Shown in pieces: positions 49,393 to 60,402 of a stretch of 64,000 bases of DNA. The stretch is from Piromyces finnis. Lineage: Eukaryota > Neocallimastigomycota > Neocallimastigomycetes > Neocallimastigales > Neocallimastigaceae. The stretch's first letter is position 1; every line of letters begins with the position of its first letter. Under the pieces are notes generated by a model. It was not told the origin of the DNA. It did no database searches and worked only from the letters and a program-made list of their open reading frames with translations. The position numbers were made by a program, and so were the translations under genes. The DNA lies in the NCBI GenBank assembly GCA_002104945.1, contig MCFH01000058.1, positions 248,001 through 312,000 of the forward strand, read 5' to 3'.

Positions 49393-51577
49393 TGTAAGAA
49401 ATATTTGTGGCCATAAGTTTGCCCACAAATATTTCAATTATAAAGTGGGCTAGGATTGGTATGTAACTTGGTCAGAATGTTTCATATAATATAACTTAAT
49501 TTACTAATAAAATATTAAACTTATTTATTATTAAATCTTTTCTTCAAAACTTATTAAAGAATTTAATTAATACTAATTTAAAATTAAATAGGTTTTTATA
49601 TTTAAAATAAAAATTTTAATATAATTTAATTATGAAATTTGTTTATTAATTATTTATTTATTAAGATAATATTTATTAAGTTATATTATAGTTAATAATT
49701 AATAATTAATAATCTTACAAAGAATTTCAAAATTGATTTCAATTCTTTGTTTAAATACTTTTTTCTTACATATAATAAAATTACATTGATATTAATATTG
49801 ATATTAATAATAAAGATAAAAATAAAATAATTTTAAATTAAAATATTAATAATTGATATTGATATTAATAATATGAATTCATATGATAGATCTTAAGATT
49901 AATATTTTAAATTACTTTTAAAATAAAAGTATTGTTTTAACCATTTTAAATTGTAAATATTTAATATTATAAATTGAGAATAACAATTACTGATACTAAT
50001 TATATATTCTCATGATTAATTAATTAATAATTATAACTAATGATTTTTGATCCAAAGGCTTTTTTGGTTTAATTATGATTGAGGTTATTAATCAAAATTA
50101 TTTGAAAAATTATTAATTAATTTTTATAATTGATTAGGTTTATAATCAAGAATATTTATTATCTAACCTTATTTAATAATAATGGAGAATTTTTAAATTG
50201 AATTATTTATAGAAAGTTGGATGACTTGAATAATGACTTTAATTATATAAATTAATATTAATCATTTTAATATATATTATTATATATTTATTGGAGCTAA
50301 TTAAATCTTTAAATAGCTATATCTCAAGAACTAGTGGTCTAAATTAGCTGAAAATTTGTGAGAATATAGATCTCAACCAGTACTTTCTAATAAAATTGAT
50401 TTGAATTCTCTAGAAAAGGAAAATAGGACACGAGATTCAGAAGTTATCACTAGTTTCTTATAGTGCATTTTCTTCTCAAGGGTTAATTTATTGAAAATTA
50501 AATTTTTGTGATCCTTAACCCTTTTCAATATTAAATTTTTCCAAGTGATCTTTTTAATTATTTTTAAAAGTGTTTTATAATTTTTGAAATATAAATTTGA
50601 TTTTTAAATTGTTTATTTGAATATTTAATTTATTTTTTAATCGTCTTCTATTCTTGACATCGTGTTTATTCAGCTAGTTTTTATTATGTTTTTATGTGAG
50701 TAGCATATCATAGTGTAAGAAATAATAATTATTTGATACATAATTAATATTTCTTAGTTAAAATCATTAATTATTAATCATTAATTAATGTTATTAATAT
50801 TAGTTTATTTAAATAATTATTCTCATTTAAATTTATTTCAATTATTTATTTTCACTTAATTTTAATATCTTAAATTACATTTAGCCATTTAATTATATTA
50901 TTCATTAATATTTTATTTAATATTTTTATTAATTATATTTATGCATTTAATTAATTAATTTAATTAATTACTTTTATTTAACTTTATATTTTTATTAATT
51001 ATATTTATTCATTTAATTAATTAATTTAATTAATTACTTTTATTTAACTTTATATTTTTATCAAATATATTTAATTATTTATTTAATTAATTACTTTAAA
51101 ATAATTATTCATTGTTTAGGAATCAATATTTTAAGGTTTTTTCCAATTTCTAAAATAATTGGTTTTACTTAAAATATACGATGATCAATATGTATAGAAT
51201 GTTGATCCAACTTTGTTTAGGTTTTTCTTCTAATCTTTTCATAAACAAAAAATTATTTTGTTAAGATTAGATAAAATTTTAATTTAAACTTTATATTTAT
51301 TAAATAATATAAATAAGACTCTTGATTCTCTTCTAAGTAATCAAGAGTTATTATTATAAGAAACAAATTATAATAATAAAAGTGTTTTTAATTTTATTTT
51401 ACTTAACTTAGTTATAATAAAACATATTAACTTATTAAAGTGTAAAATTATTTCTACTCTTATAATAAACTCGAACTTAAAGATAAGTATTAATATTTAT
51501 TTTCTTTTTATTCTCAATTTATCAATAAATTGTAGTTAATAATTCTATTATATAATAATTTATAATGGAATTATTAC
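49393..51577 (+). repeat. Decayed chromovirus-type LTR sequence
   Basis: It starts with the same 45 bp as LTR L, including the 13-bp inverted repeat at 49398-49410/49423-49435. It contains blocks resembling the A LTR (AAGTGATCTT, CTCAAGAACTAG) and one likely end TTCTTGACA near 50658. A short tandem repeat lies at ~50930-51050. No gene was found. Confidence 0.4.
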
Positions 51578-51582
51578 ACAAC

Positions 51583-52393
51583 TGATATAATTTGATAATA
51601 ATCTTAATTTTGAATTTTACTTCAAAAAGTGATTATTATATTATATCTTTTGTTATAACTATATAAGTTATATTGATTAAGATTTAAGATCGCTTTTATA
51701 AAAATTAATAAAATTGTTTTGTTAAAACACTATATTGTTTTATTAGAAACACTTGTTTTTCTAATATTTAAATATTTAAAATTTTATTTATTTAAGTATA
51801 AAAGTGATTATTAAAATTATAAAATATTAATCTAACTATATAATATTTCTTTATTAATAATAATAATGATGATTAAAATAAGAATATTTACATGTATTTA
51901 TATTTTCTTTTAAATTTAAACTATTTACATTAAAACAATAAAATTAATAACTATTTACAATAAAAATAATAAAAGTAATTAGAAATAACAATAAAAGAAA
52001 TAATTAAAAGTTAAAGAATATAAAAAGTTGTTTATTTTACAATTAATTAAAGTAATAATTATTATTAATGTTTTAATAAAGGTGTTTAATTATATTATTT
52101 TATAACATGAATTATTATATTTGTTTACTTTTAAAGTGTAATTTACTAACGAAGTTATTAAATATTTAATTTAACAATTAATTTAACAAGAGTTATATAT
52201 TTTGATCTCGATTAATTAAAGTTTATTATTTTCTTTCAATAATCAAAATATATGCAGTGTTTAGGATTAATTTTATTTAAGAATTTTGGTAAAGTACTTA
52301 ATTAAACTATAACTTGTTTTAAGTTACTTTTAGGGTTAACTTAAAAATCAGGTATAATAATAATTTTATATTTATTAATTTCATTATTTATCA
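51583..52393 (-). repeat. 3' LTR of element H
   Basis: 811 bp. On the minus strand it runs TGATAAATAATG...AAATTATATCA. It is intact and carries the terminal folded motif. Confidence 0.93.
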
Positions 52394-52406
52394 GTTTCTC
52401 GGCCTT

Positions 52407-55400
52407 TTAAGAATTAACTTCGTCCCTTGAAGTTAAATTTTGTTCTGGTAGAACGTAAGGAAAAATATTTTTAATATGTACATTTCTATCAAGTAGTTTT
52501 CCTGTATGTGGATCTTCAAGTACAACAGTATTAAATTTTTGTTTATTAACAACTTTATAAGGACCATAAAAATAAGGATTTAATTTACTTTTTCCTATTA
52601 ATCTTATCATAACATGATCACCCGGTTTATAAGTCTTCTTTAAAGCTTTGGATAAACCTATTCTATGTTCCCAATATTGATTAGCATGATTAGAATATTC
52701 AGTAGCTTGTTTTACCCAATTTTGATGCCTTAAAAATCTTCTAAAAATATATTCCTCTTCTGTTTCATTAGGATCTTTATAAATATCAGGAAACATTATT
52801 TCTAATGGCCATGTGTCTCTTCTACCATATAATAATTCGAAACTACTAAACTTTGTTTTTGAATTTTTGGTAGTTCTAAGTGACCATAATGCAGATGGTA
52901 GATATTCATCCCATTCAGATTCATTTTCAATTAAGAGTCTTAAAGTTTTTCCTATTTCTTTGTTTCTATTCTCAATCATACCATTAGATTGTGGGTGATG
53001 AGGAGAAACAAAATGAACCCATGATCCATATAAATCAATCATCATTTTAGTAATATCAGAAATAAATGAACTTCCATTATCAGTAACAATTATTTCTGGT
53101 GGACCATGTCTTGTTATTACTTCTATTAAAAATTTTATTACTTCTTCTGATTTCATATTTGGAATTGCTTTAGCTTCAACCCATTTAGTGAAATAATCAA
53201 CAAGGGTAATAATATAAGAATTTCCATGTTTAGTAAGTGGTAATGGGCCAACTATATCTAATCCGACTCTAGTAAATGGTTGTTCAATTGGGGTTATATT
53301 ATCTTCAGTATTTTTAGGTAAAGGCTTAGGTCTACAAAGTTGACATTTTCTACAGGACTTTACCCACATTCTAACATCATTCCAAATACCAGGCCAATAA
53401 TAAGATTTTAAAATTCTATTTGTGGTCTTTTCAGCACCTTCATGACCAACAGAATGAGCACGACTAATAATATCTTTTTTATCTTCATCTTTGTAAATAA
53501 CTTTAAGATATAATTCATCTTTTTTATAATAAAGAGTATTATCAACAACTTGATAATTTTTAGTAAAATATTTTTTTATTCCTTCAGGTAGGTCTAAATC
53601 TCTTGGATTAAAATCAGACAAAATTGCATAAGCACAATTTACTATTTCATCAGAATTTTTAGAAGGTAATCTTGAAAGGGCATCAGCAAAAACTTTTTTC
53701 TTTCCTTTATCATATTTTAATTCAATTTTATATTTATTAAATTCTTCAATCCATCTTGCATGTCTACCTTTTGATGGAATATTCTTTTTATAAAATCCAA
53801 GTAATGGTTTATGATCAGTAATTAATATGGTAGGATTTTTATTACTTATGATATATTGGCGAAATTGTAGAATTGCATAATAAATAGCTAATCCTTCAAG
53901 GTCAGTAACAGAATAATTCTTTTCTGAAGTAGATAAAGTACGACTAATACAACAAATTGGATGTTCCAATTTGTCCCCCTCCACCTGTAAGAGTACAGCA
54001 CCAATGCCATTAGTTGATGCATCAGTACGAATAATAAATTCTTTATTAAAATCAGGATAACTTAAAATAGGATCACTTAATAGACATTGTTGGATATCTT
54101 CAAAAGCATTATTACATTCTTGTGACCAAATATATTCTTGGTCTTTCTTTAATAAATTAAAAAGAGAGCTTGCTCTAATAGAAAAATTTTGAATAAACTT
54201 GCGGTAGTAACTAGCTAAACCTAGGAATGATCTTAATTCATTAACATTTCTTGGAGCATTCCATAAAGCAATACTTTGAACTTTAGAAGGAACAGTTTTT
54301 AATCCGTTAGGTGTAAGTACATGTCCTAGTACTTCTACCTTTTCTTGAAAGAATTTACATTTTTGTAAATTAAGAGAAAGATTATATTTAGATAATATTT
54401 CAAAAACTTGTTGCAAATGATAAAGATGTTCTTCTGGTGATTTAGAATAAACAACAATATCATCAATGTAAACAAAAAGACATTTACCAATTAATGGTAA
54501 GAGAATCCTATTCATTTCTCGCTGGAAAGTAACGGGAGCATTAGTTAAACCAAATGGCATTACTTTAAAATTATAATTACCAAATTTCGTTGTAAAAGCA
54601 GTTTTTTCAATATCATTTGGGTTCATAGGAATTTGGTGGTAGCCAGAATATAAATCTAAAGCAGAAAATATTTTTGCACCATTAACAGAAGATATTAATT
54701 CATCAATAAAAGGAAGTGCATAAGAATCCTTAATAGTAATTTCATTAAGTCTTCTATAATCAATACACATTCTCCATTTACCATTTTTCTTTTGTACAAG
54801 TAAAACTGGAAATGACCATGGAGAGTGAGAAGGAGTAATTAAACCTTTATCAAGTAATGAAAGAATTTCACTTTTTAAAATATCAGCATGTTCCTTAGAT
54901 AATTTATAAGGTTTTAATTTTATTGGTTTATTAGTAGTAGTAATTATAGAATGAGGTTCTAAATCCGCAGTAGTTAATTGAGACATTGATGTAGCCATAC
55001 AATTTTTATATTTATTTATAATGTGTTCAAATTTTGATTTAATATTATCAGGTGTTGAATTTAAGATTTCTTTTAACGTATCTTGAAATTCTTGGTTTTC
55101 TTCTTTTGAAATAATTATAGAATTCATTAAGGGAATATCATTAGCATCATTATCATTACTATTGATAATGTTTGTAATTTTCTTTAAACCTTTTTTAGTT
55201 TTCTGGTATATATAATCATCATCAGGGTCAATAAATAAACTGTATTTCTTTTGAATACCTCTTCCAAAAATTATATCAAAGTATGGATTACTTTGTTCAA
55301 TAATATAAAATTTTTCTAAAATAGTACAACAATTATTAATATTTATTTTTAAAGTAGTAAAAACATTTGTAGGAACAGTAGTACCATTAGCAATAGTTAT

Positions 55401-56252
55401 ATTTTGTTCCTCATCACTTTTTTCAATATTTTTATTTGATAGTTTATTAAAACCATTTGTAGTAATGATATTGACATTTGCGCCAGTATCATAAAGAATT
55501 TTTAAATATTTTCCATCTATATCACCAATTATTAATGGAATATTAGAGTTATTAAAGGAGTACATCACTTTTGCAACTTTAGGTTTACATCCTTGTTCTA
55601 ATTCTTTTCTAAGTGATGGACTAGCAGAAAGTAATTGGGAAAGACTTATTTTTGGATATAAATTATTTGCTTCTTTAATTATACTAAATTTATCTTTGGT
55701 TTTTAACACTTGTATTTCTGTCATATTTCTTTTTGTGGTTACTTTGGTTTTGACAGAATTTTTCTTTACTTTTACATCACTTGTTTCATTATTATTTTTA
55801 AAAGTTTCTTCATTGGTAGAATCATTAGAGTTATTAATTTCAATAGGTTGGATATGTTCTTTTGTATTAGTAACTTCTTCTAAAGGTATTTCATTTATAT
55901 TATTTTGTTCTTCTTCACTTTCTATTTCTATTTCTTCATTTGGGGTTTCTTCCATAACTTCATCTTTATCTTCGCTAATTTTTCTTCTACGAGTATCTCT
56001 AATAGCCTTCTTTTGTTGTTTTAAATTCCTAATATTAGGTTGGTTAAGTATTGAGGGTTTGACAATACTTTTATTATTTGGTGATATTTTATTTTTATCT
56101 AATGTTTTAACATTTATTTTCTTCTTTTGAGCCGCATTAATAGAATAATTATTTTCATTAGAGATATTGGAATTTATTTGTGCTTCTTGTGTATTTTGTG
56201 AACTATTTGCAATTTTAGTTTTTATGGGAGATTGCTTACTCCCATTATTTAG
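52407..56252 (-). CDS. pol: Pol of element H (protease, RT, RNase H, integrase), uninterrupted
   Basis: 1,281 residues if read by -1 frameshifting from gag; the conventional first ATG is at 55955. A Lys/Asn-rich linker is followed by an aspartic protease (LYDTGANVNIIT) and a reverse transcriptase (FGLTNAPVTFQ, YIDDIVVYS). RNase H (RTDASTNGIGA, DLEGL, TDHKPL) and an integrase zinc finger (HSVGHEGAEKT...CRKC) come next. DDE residues lie in GLDIVGPLP, VTDNGSSF and NGMIENRNKEI, followed by GPYKVV. There is no chromodomain and no Asn-rich insert as in D. No stop or frame change occurs from the frameshift site to the end. The last codons lie in the conserved hairpin. Confidence 0.96.
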   Translation of the reverse strand, partial: LNNGSKQSPIKTKIANSSQNTQEAQINSNISNENNYSINAAQKKKINVKTLDKNKISPNNKSIVKPSILNQPNIRNLKQQKKAIRDTRRRKISEDKDEVMEETPNEEIEIESEEEQNNINEIPLEEVTNTKEHIQPIEINNSNDSTNEETFKNNNETSDVKVKKNSVKTKVTTKRNMTEIQVLKTKDKFSIIKEANNLYPKISLSQLLSASPSLRKELEQGCKPKVAKVMYSFNNSNIPLIIGDIDGKYLKILYDTGANVNIITTNGFNKLSNKNIEKSDEEQNITIANGTTVPTNVFTTLKININNCCTILEKFYIIEQSNPYFDIIFGRGIQKKYSLFIDPDDDYIYQKTKKGLKKITNIINSNDNDANDIPLMNSIIISKEENQEFQDTLKEILNSTPDNIKSKFEHIINKYKNCMATSMSQLTTADLEPHSIITTTNKPIKLKPYKLSKEHADILKSEILSLLDKGLITPSHSPWSFPVLLVQKKNGKWRMCIDYRRLNEITIKDSYALPFIDELISSVNGAKIFSALDLYSGYHQIPMNPNDIEKTAFTTKFGNYNFKVMPFGLTNAPVTFQREMNRILLPLIGKCLFVYIDDIVVYSKSPEEHLYHLQQVFEILSKYNLSLNLQKCKFFQEKVEVLGHVLTPNGLKTVPSKVQSIALWNAPRNVNELRSFLGLASYYRKFIQNFSIRASSLFNLLKKDQEYIWSQECNNAFEDIQQCLLSDPILSYPDFNKEFIIRTDASTNGIGAVLLQVEGDKLEHPICCISRTLSTSEKNYSVTDLEGLAIYYAILQFRQYIISNKNPTILITDHKPLLGFYKKNIPSKGRHARWIEEFNKYKIELKYDKGKKKVFADALSRLPSKNSDEIVNCAYAILSDFNPRDLDLPEGIKKYFTKNYQVVDNTLYYKKDELYLKVIYKDEDKKDIISRAHSVGHEGAEKTTNRILKSYYWPGIWNDVRMWVKSCRKCQLCRPKPLPKNTEDNITPIEQPFTRVGLDIVGPLPLTKHGNSYIITLVDYFTKWVEAKAIPNMKSEEVIKFLIEVITRHGPPEIIVTDNGSSFISDITKMMIDLYGSWVHFVSPHHPQSNGMIENRNKEIGKTLRLLIENESEWDEYLPSALWSLRTTKNSKTKFSSFELLYGRRDTWPLEIMFPDIYKDPNETEEEYIFRRFLRHQNWVKQATEYSNHANQYWEHRIGLSKALKKTYKPGDHVMIRLIGKSKLNPYFYGPYKVVNKQKFNTVVLEDPHTGKLLDRNVHIKNIFPYVLPEQNLTSRDEVNS
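52414..52436 (-). other. Conserved 3'-terminal hairpin of element H
   Basis: TTAACTTC-AAGGGAC-GAAGTTAA on the minus strand. It lies inside the final pol codons, 20 bp before the 3' LTR. Confidence 0.75.
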
Positions 56253-56258
56253 TTTAAA
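56224..56258 (-). promoter_or_regulatory. -1 ribosomal frameshift signal (H)
   Basis: Minus strand: slippery T TTA AAC (56258-56252), 6-nt spacer TAAATA with the gag stop, then a perfect 7-bp stem ATGGGAG/CTCCCAT with an 8-nt loop. The -1 frame is open for 1,281 codons. Confidence 0.87.
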
Positions 56259-57217
56259 TGATTGTATTCGTCATCTAATTCTGGACAATCATTCGTAGTA
56301 TGACCTATTCTTTTACAATTTAAGCAAACATTAATTTTTAGGTCAGCAAGCTTTTGAGTTATTTCTTTTAACTCATCATCATTATTTTGTGGGTATTTTA
56401 AGGTACTTTTTCTTTGCTCAACGTTTTGCTTAATATTATTAAATCTTGAATAATTATTGTTATCATTATTGTAGTTATTATTTTGAATATTACTATTATA
56501 ATTATTATTTCTGTAGTTATTAGTATAATTTCTATTATTATAATTTTTAAAACTATTTTGAGTAGTGTTATTGTTATTCATTCGGTTATAACTATTAAAA
56601 TTATTTGAATATGCTCTATCATTATTTCTTTGAGCATTATTATCATTTGGAGACCTTCTAGAACTAATGGAAGTTCTTATTTTTGGTCTATTTTCTTCAA
56701 CTATATTGAAAATTTTCTCTTTCTTAATAGTAATGTTTCTGGCTTCTTCTAAACTTTTTGGTTCAGCTTCTAAAAGTGCTTCGTAAGTTTTAGTAAGGTT
56801 TCTAAAAGCATTAATATAGTAGGACAATATGATTTCATTTGACATTTTTAAGTTTGTTTTATTTATTAAAGAGTCAAATTTAATATTGAATTCAGATACA
56901 CTTTCATTTTTCTTTATTGTAATAGTAGACAATTCTAATAATCTAGAATTCTTTGATACTGAACCTTTAAAATGACTTTTAAGGTTTTTGATGATGGTAT
57001 TATAATCATCTGGTGTTTCTTTATATAATGCATTAACTACAATTGTTCTAGCTGTACCTGTAGTTAATGATATAAGGTATTCTAACTTTTCTTGTTCTGG
57101 TACCTTATATAAATTACACCAATGTTTAAAAGAAAATTCCCAATCATCAAATTCAACCTTTGTTGAACCCAAAATAGGTATTCTATTAAAGGTAATACCT
57201 ATAGTAGTATTATCCAT
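56249..57217 (-). CDS. gag: Gag of element H
   Basis: 322 residues. The capsid-like N-terminal domain (WEFSFKHWCNLYKVPEQEKL...) is followed by an Asn/Arg-rich stretch and one CCHC knuckle CLNCKRIGHTTNDC near the C-terminus. It ends in the slippery heptamer and stop. The start at 57217 is chosen because the frame is complete from there. A duplicated copy of the first ~45 codons with its own ATG lies just upstream. Confidence 0.93.
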   Translation of the reverse strand: MDNTTIGITFNRIPILGSTKVEFDDWEFSFKHWCNLYKVPEQEKLEYLISLTTGTARTIVVNALYKETPDDYNTIIKNLKSHFKGSVSKNSRLLELSTITIKKNESVSEFNIKFDSLINKTNLKMSNEIILSYYINAFRNLTKTYEALLEAEPKSLEEARNITIKKEKIFNIVEENRPKIRTSISSRRSPNDNNAQRNNDRAYSNNFNSYNRMNNNNTTQNSFKNYNNRNYTNNYRNNNYNSNIQNNNYNNDNNNYSRFNNIKQNVEQRKSTLKYPQNNDDELKEITQKLADLKINVCLNCKRIGHTTNDCPELDDEYNHLN

Positions 57218-57235
57218 TATTACTTTTTATTTTTT

Positions 57236-57380
57236 CTTGTTCTGGTACCTTATATAAATTACACCAATGTTTAAAAGAAAATTCCCAATCATCAAATTCA
57301 ACCTTTGTTGAACCCAAAATAGGTATTCTATTAAAGGTAATACCTTTAGTATTATTATCCATTATTACTTTTTATTTTTA
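57236..57380 (-). repeat. Tandem duplication of the gag start of element H
   Basis: About 145 bp repeating 57091-57235 with few differences. Its ATG (57362-57360) opens a frame equal to the first ~43 gag codons that then stops. This leaves a truncated gag start as an upstream frame before the full gag. Confidence 0.85.
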
Positions 57381-58689
57381 CTTTATTTAATTTTATTTTA
57401 ATATTTTATTTAAAAACTCAATTTTTATTTATTCTCAATAATTTAGTTATAAGAACAATAATATGTTTTTATTTACAACAATCTTTATTTACAATAATTT
57501 AGTTATAAGTACAGTAATATGTTTTTATTTACAATAGTCTTTATTTACAATAATATAATTTTATTTACAGGTATTTTATTTATTATACTTTTATTAATAT
57601 AATCTTATATAACGTCTATATAATGTAATATAAAAGGAGTAATCGGTTGTTACTTGTAGACACTTGTTTTAGTTTTATTGTAATTAAGAAGATTTTATTT
57701 TTGAGAAAATGTTAAGAATATATTTTATTTATATTAAGTTATTTATATATTAGTATTGTAAAAAAAAATATTTAATTTAGAGTAGGATGTTTATTTTTAT
57801 TTCTTTATTATAAAGCAGAAAATAATATTGATTATGTTATTATAGTACCTTCAGAGTACCCGACAGTTTCGTCAACGTGCCTTTCGACCTCCACTAACTA
57901 ACCGTCATAAATATTAAGTGGTGTAATATTTACTTATTAGTTAGCGCTCTACTCCCCCACGATATGTGATAAAACTGCACTCTTACTAACTTACTATAAA
58001 ACACTTTAATTATCTTAGTAATTAATTAACCGAAAAGATAAACAAAAGTTATTTTTCGCTGAAAATTAACTAAAAAGACAACTCAATATTATTGCTTTTA
58101 TTATTTAAAATTTATAACAATACTTTTAATTTTATTTGACCGATGATTATATTTTATAATTTTTATTAAATGATTTTTATCTTTAATTTATAAATTATAA
58201 TTATTAATTTATAATTATAATTTATGTATTTCTTTTTCTTTTTTTAAAAAAAATAATTAAATATAAAACTTTATTTACAGGATTTATTTTTCGCTTTTTA
58301 GTGCCTTACAACAATTTAATTAACCGGCAAAAGCTACTAACTAGAGGTGATATACTAGACCTCAAAATAAATTTAAACTATATATTTTTATGTCGCTTTA
58401 CCTTCACGACAAACCTTTAGCCTTCGGTGACTAAAGTTCCTTATTCGCCAGAGTTCACAAAAGTATTCAACTTGAGAGTCCTGTATTGTGTGCTTTTTAT
58501 CACACTAACAATCCCTTCCCCCAAGTAAGCGTGCTATTCACACTCGTCCTACTTTTACAAATACTTCAGTGATTAACAGCTATAATTTCTAACCAACTGA
58601 AACTAGTTAATTATACACTGAAACTCTGTATATGAGCTCTATACGCTCCTAGTATATTTTTACAAGTATTTTTATTTATAAAGTTTTAT

Positions 58690-58720
<31 letters not shown>

Positions 58721-58924
58721 TTTGGTTTGTTTGGTGTATATATATTATTATATATATATACTTAAATCTTTATTTATTATTATTTTGATTTATTTTTATT
58801 ATATATTTATTTTTATGTATATATATCTAATGTATATATACCTATTTTATTATTATAATTAATTCTTTCAACTTTCTTATTTATAATATTATCAATCTAT
58901 TTATCTAATAATTTTTCTATACTA

Positions 58925-58955
<31 letters not shown>

Positions 58956-59311
58956 CTTTTCTTATTTAAAATATCTATATATTTTATCTAATATATAATG
59001 TTTATATATCAATTTACTATATTAATACTATACTATTAAGTATTATAATTTATTTATTTTATTTTAATATTGATTTAATAATATTTAAATAATATTTCAA
59101 TATTGAATATTGATTTATTATTTTAATATTATTTTATTATTTAATAAGTTATAATTTCTAAATAGATAAAATATTGAGAATATTTAACTATTCTGTTAAC
59201 TATCTATTCTATACTATTATAACTTGATTATTTAATTAATTTCATAGAATATTTTACTATTCTATATGAAATTTTTATATAAAGAAAATTTTATATATTT
59301 ACCTTATTTTG
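57381..59311 (-). other. Long leader of element H
   Basis: ~1.9 kb between primer site and gag without an open frame, against ~275 bp in D. It contains two GC-richer islands (57845-57975 and 58290-58665) with words such as CCCCCACGATATG and CCTTCCCCCAAGTAAGCG. Two poly(T) tracts lie near 58697 and 58925. The islands could be structured RNA or captured foreign sequence; I do not recognise them. Confidence 0.6.
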
Positions 59312-59332
59312 ATTCTCCGGTTCGAAGGACCA
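59312..59332 (-). other. Primer-binding site of element H (tRNA-Tyr type)
   Basis: Minus strand TGGTCCTTCGAACCGGAG begins one base after the LTR. TGGT+CCTTCGA matches the CCA end and acceptor stem of eukaryotic tRNA-Tyr as I remember it (5' CCTTCGA). The following ACCGG would be the T stem. Confidence 0.55.
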
Positions 59333-59333
59333 T

Positions 59334-60402
59334 TGATATAATGTGATAATAATCTTAATTTTGAATTTTACTTCAAAAAGTGATTATTATATTATATCTT
59401 TTGTTATAACTATATAAGTTATATTGATTAAGATTTAAGATCGTTTTTATAAAAATTAATAAAATTGTTTTGTTAAAACACTAAATTGTTTTATTAGAAA
59501 CACTTGTTTTTCTAATATTTAAATATTTAAAATTTTATTTATTTAAGTATAAAAGTGATTATTAAAATTATAAAATATTAATCTAACTATATACAAAAAG
59601 TGATTATTATATTATATCTTTTGTTATAACTATATAAGTTATATTGATTAAGATTTAAGATCGTTTTTATAAAAATTAATAAAATTGTTTTGTTAAAACA
59701 CTAAATTGTTTTATTAGAAACACTTGTTTTTCTAATATTTAAATATTTAAAATTTTATTTATTTAAGTATAAAAGTGATTATTAAAATTATAAAATATTA
59801 ATCTAACTATATAATATTTCTTTATTAATAATAATAATGATGATTAAAATAAGAATATTTACATGTATTTATATTTTCTTTTAATCTAACTATATAATAT
59901 TTCTTTATTAATAATAATAATGATGATTAAAATAAGAATATTTACATGTATTTATATTTTCTTTTAGATTTAAACTATTTACATTAAAACAATAAAATTA
60001 ATAACTATTTACAATAAAAATAATAAAAGTAATTAGAAATAACAATAAAAGAAATAATTAAAAGTTAAAAAATATAAAAAGTTGTTTATTTTACAATTAA
60101 TTAAAGTAATAATTATTCTTAATGTTTTAATAAAGGTGTTTAATTATATTATTTTATAACATGAATTATTATATTTGTTTACTTTTAAAGTGTAATTTAC
60201 TAACGAAGTTATTAAATATTTAATTTAACAATTAATTTAACAAAAGTTATATATTTTGATCTCGATTAATTAAAGTTAATTATTTTCTTTCAATAATCAA
60301 AATATATGCAGTGTTTAGGATTAATTTTATTTAAGAATTTTGGTAAAGTACTTAATTAAACTATAACTTGTTTTAAGTTACTTTTAGGGTTAACTTAAAA
60401 AT
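59334..60402 (-). repeat. 5' LTR of element H, truncated and internally duplicated
   Basis: It matches the 811-bp LTR but lacks its first ~45 bp, where a solo C-type LTR lies. Two internal direct duplications are present: a segment near 59362-59592 is repeated at 59593-59812, and about 70 bp at 59813-59882 are repeated from 59883. Confidence 0.87.

Larger units (their letters stand above)
51583..60402 (-). mobile_element. Ty3/gypsy element H with open gag and pol
   Basis: Minus-strand element: 5' LTR (damaged) at 59334-60402, primer site at 59312-59332, a ~1.95-kb leader, gag, -1 frameshift module, uninterrupted pol, hairpin, and an intact 811-bp 3' LTR at 51583-52393. It is the source family of the many H-type solo LTRs here. 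Its 5' LTR lacks the first ~45 bp and has internal duplications, and gag has a partial 5' duplication. Its proteins look sound but its expression may not be. Target duplications could not be shown because the 5' edge is lost. Confidence 0.92.
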
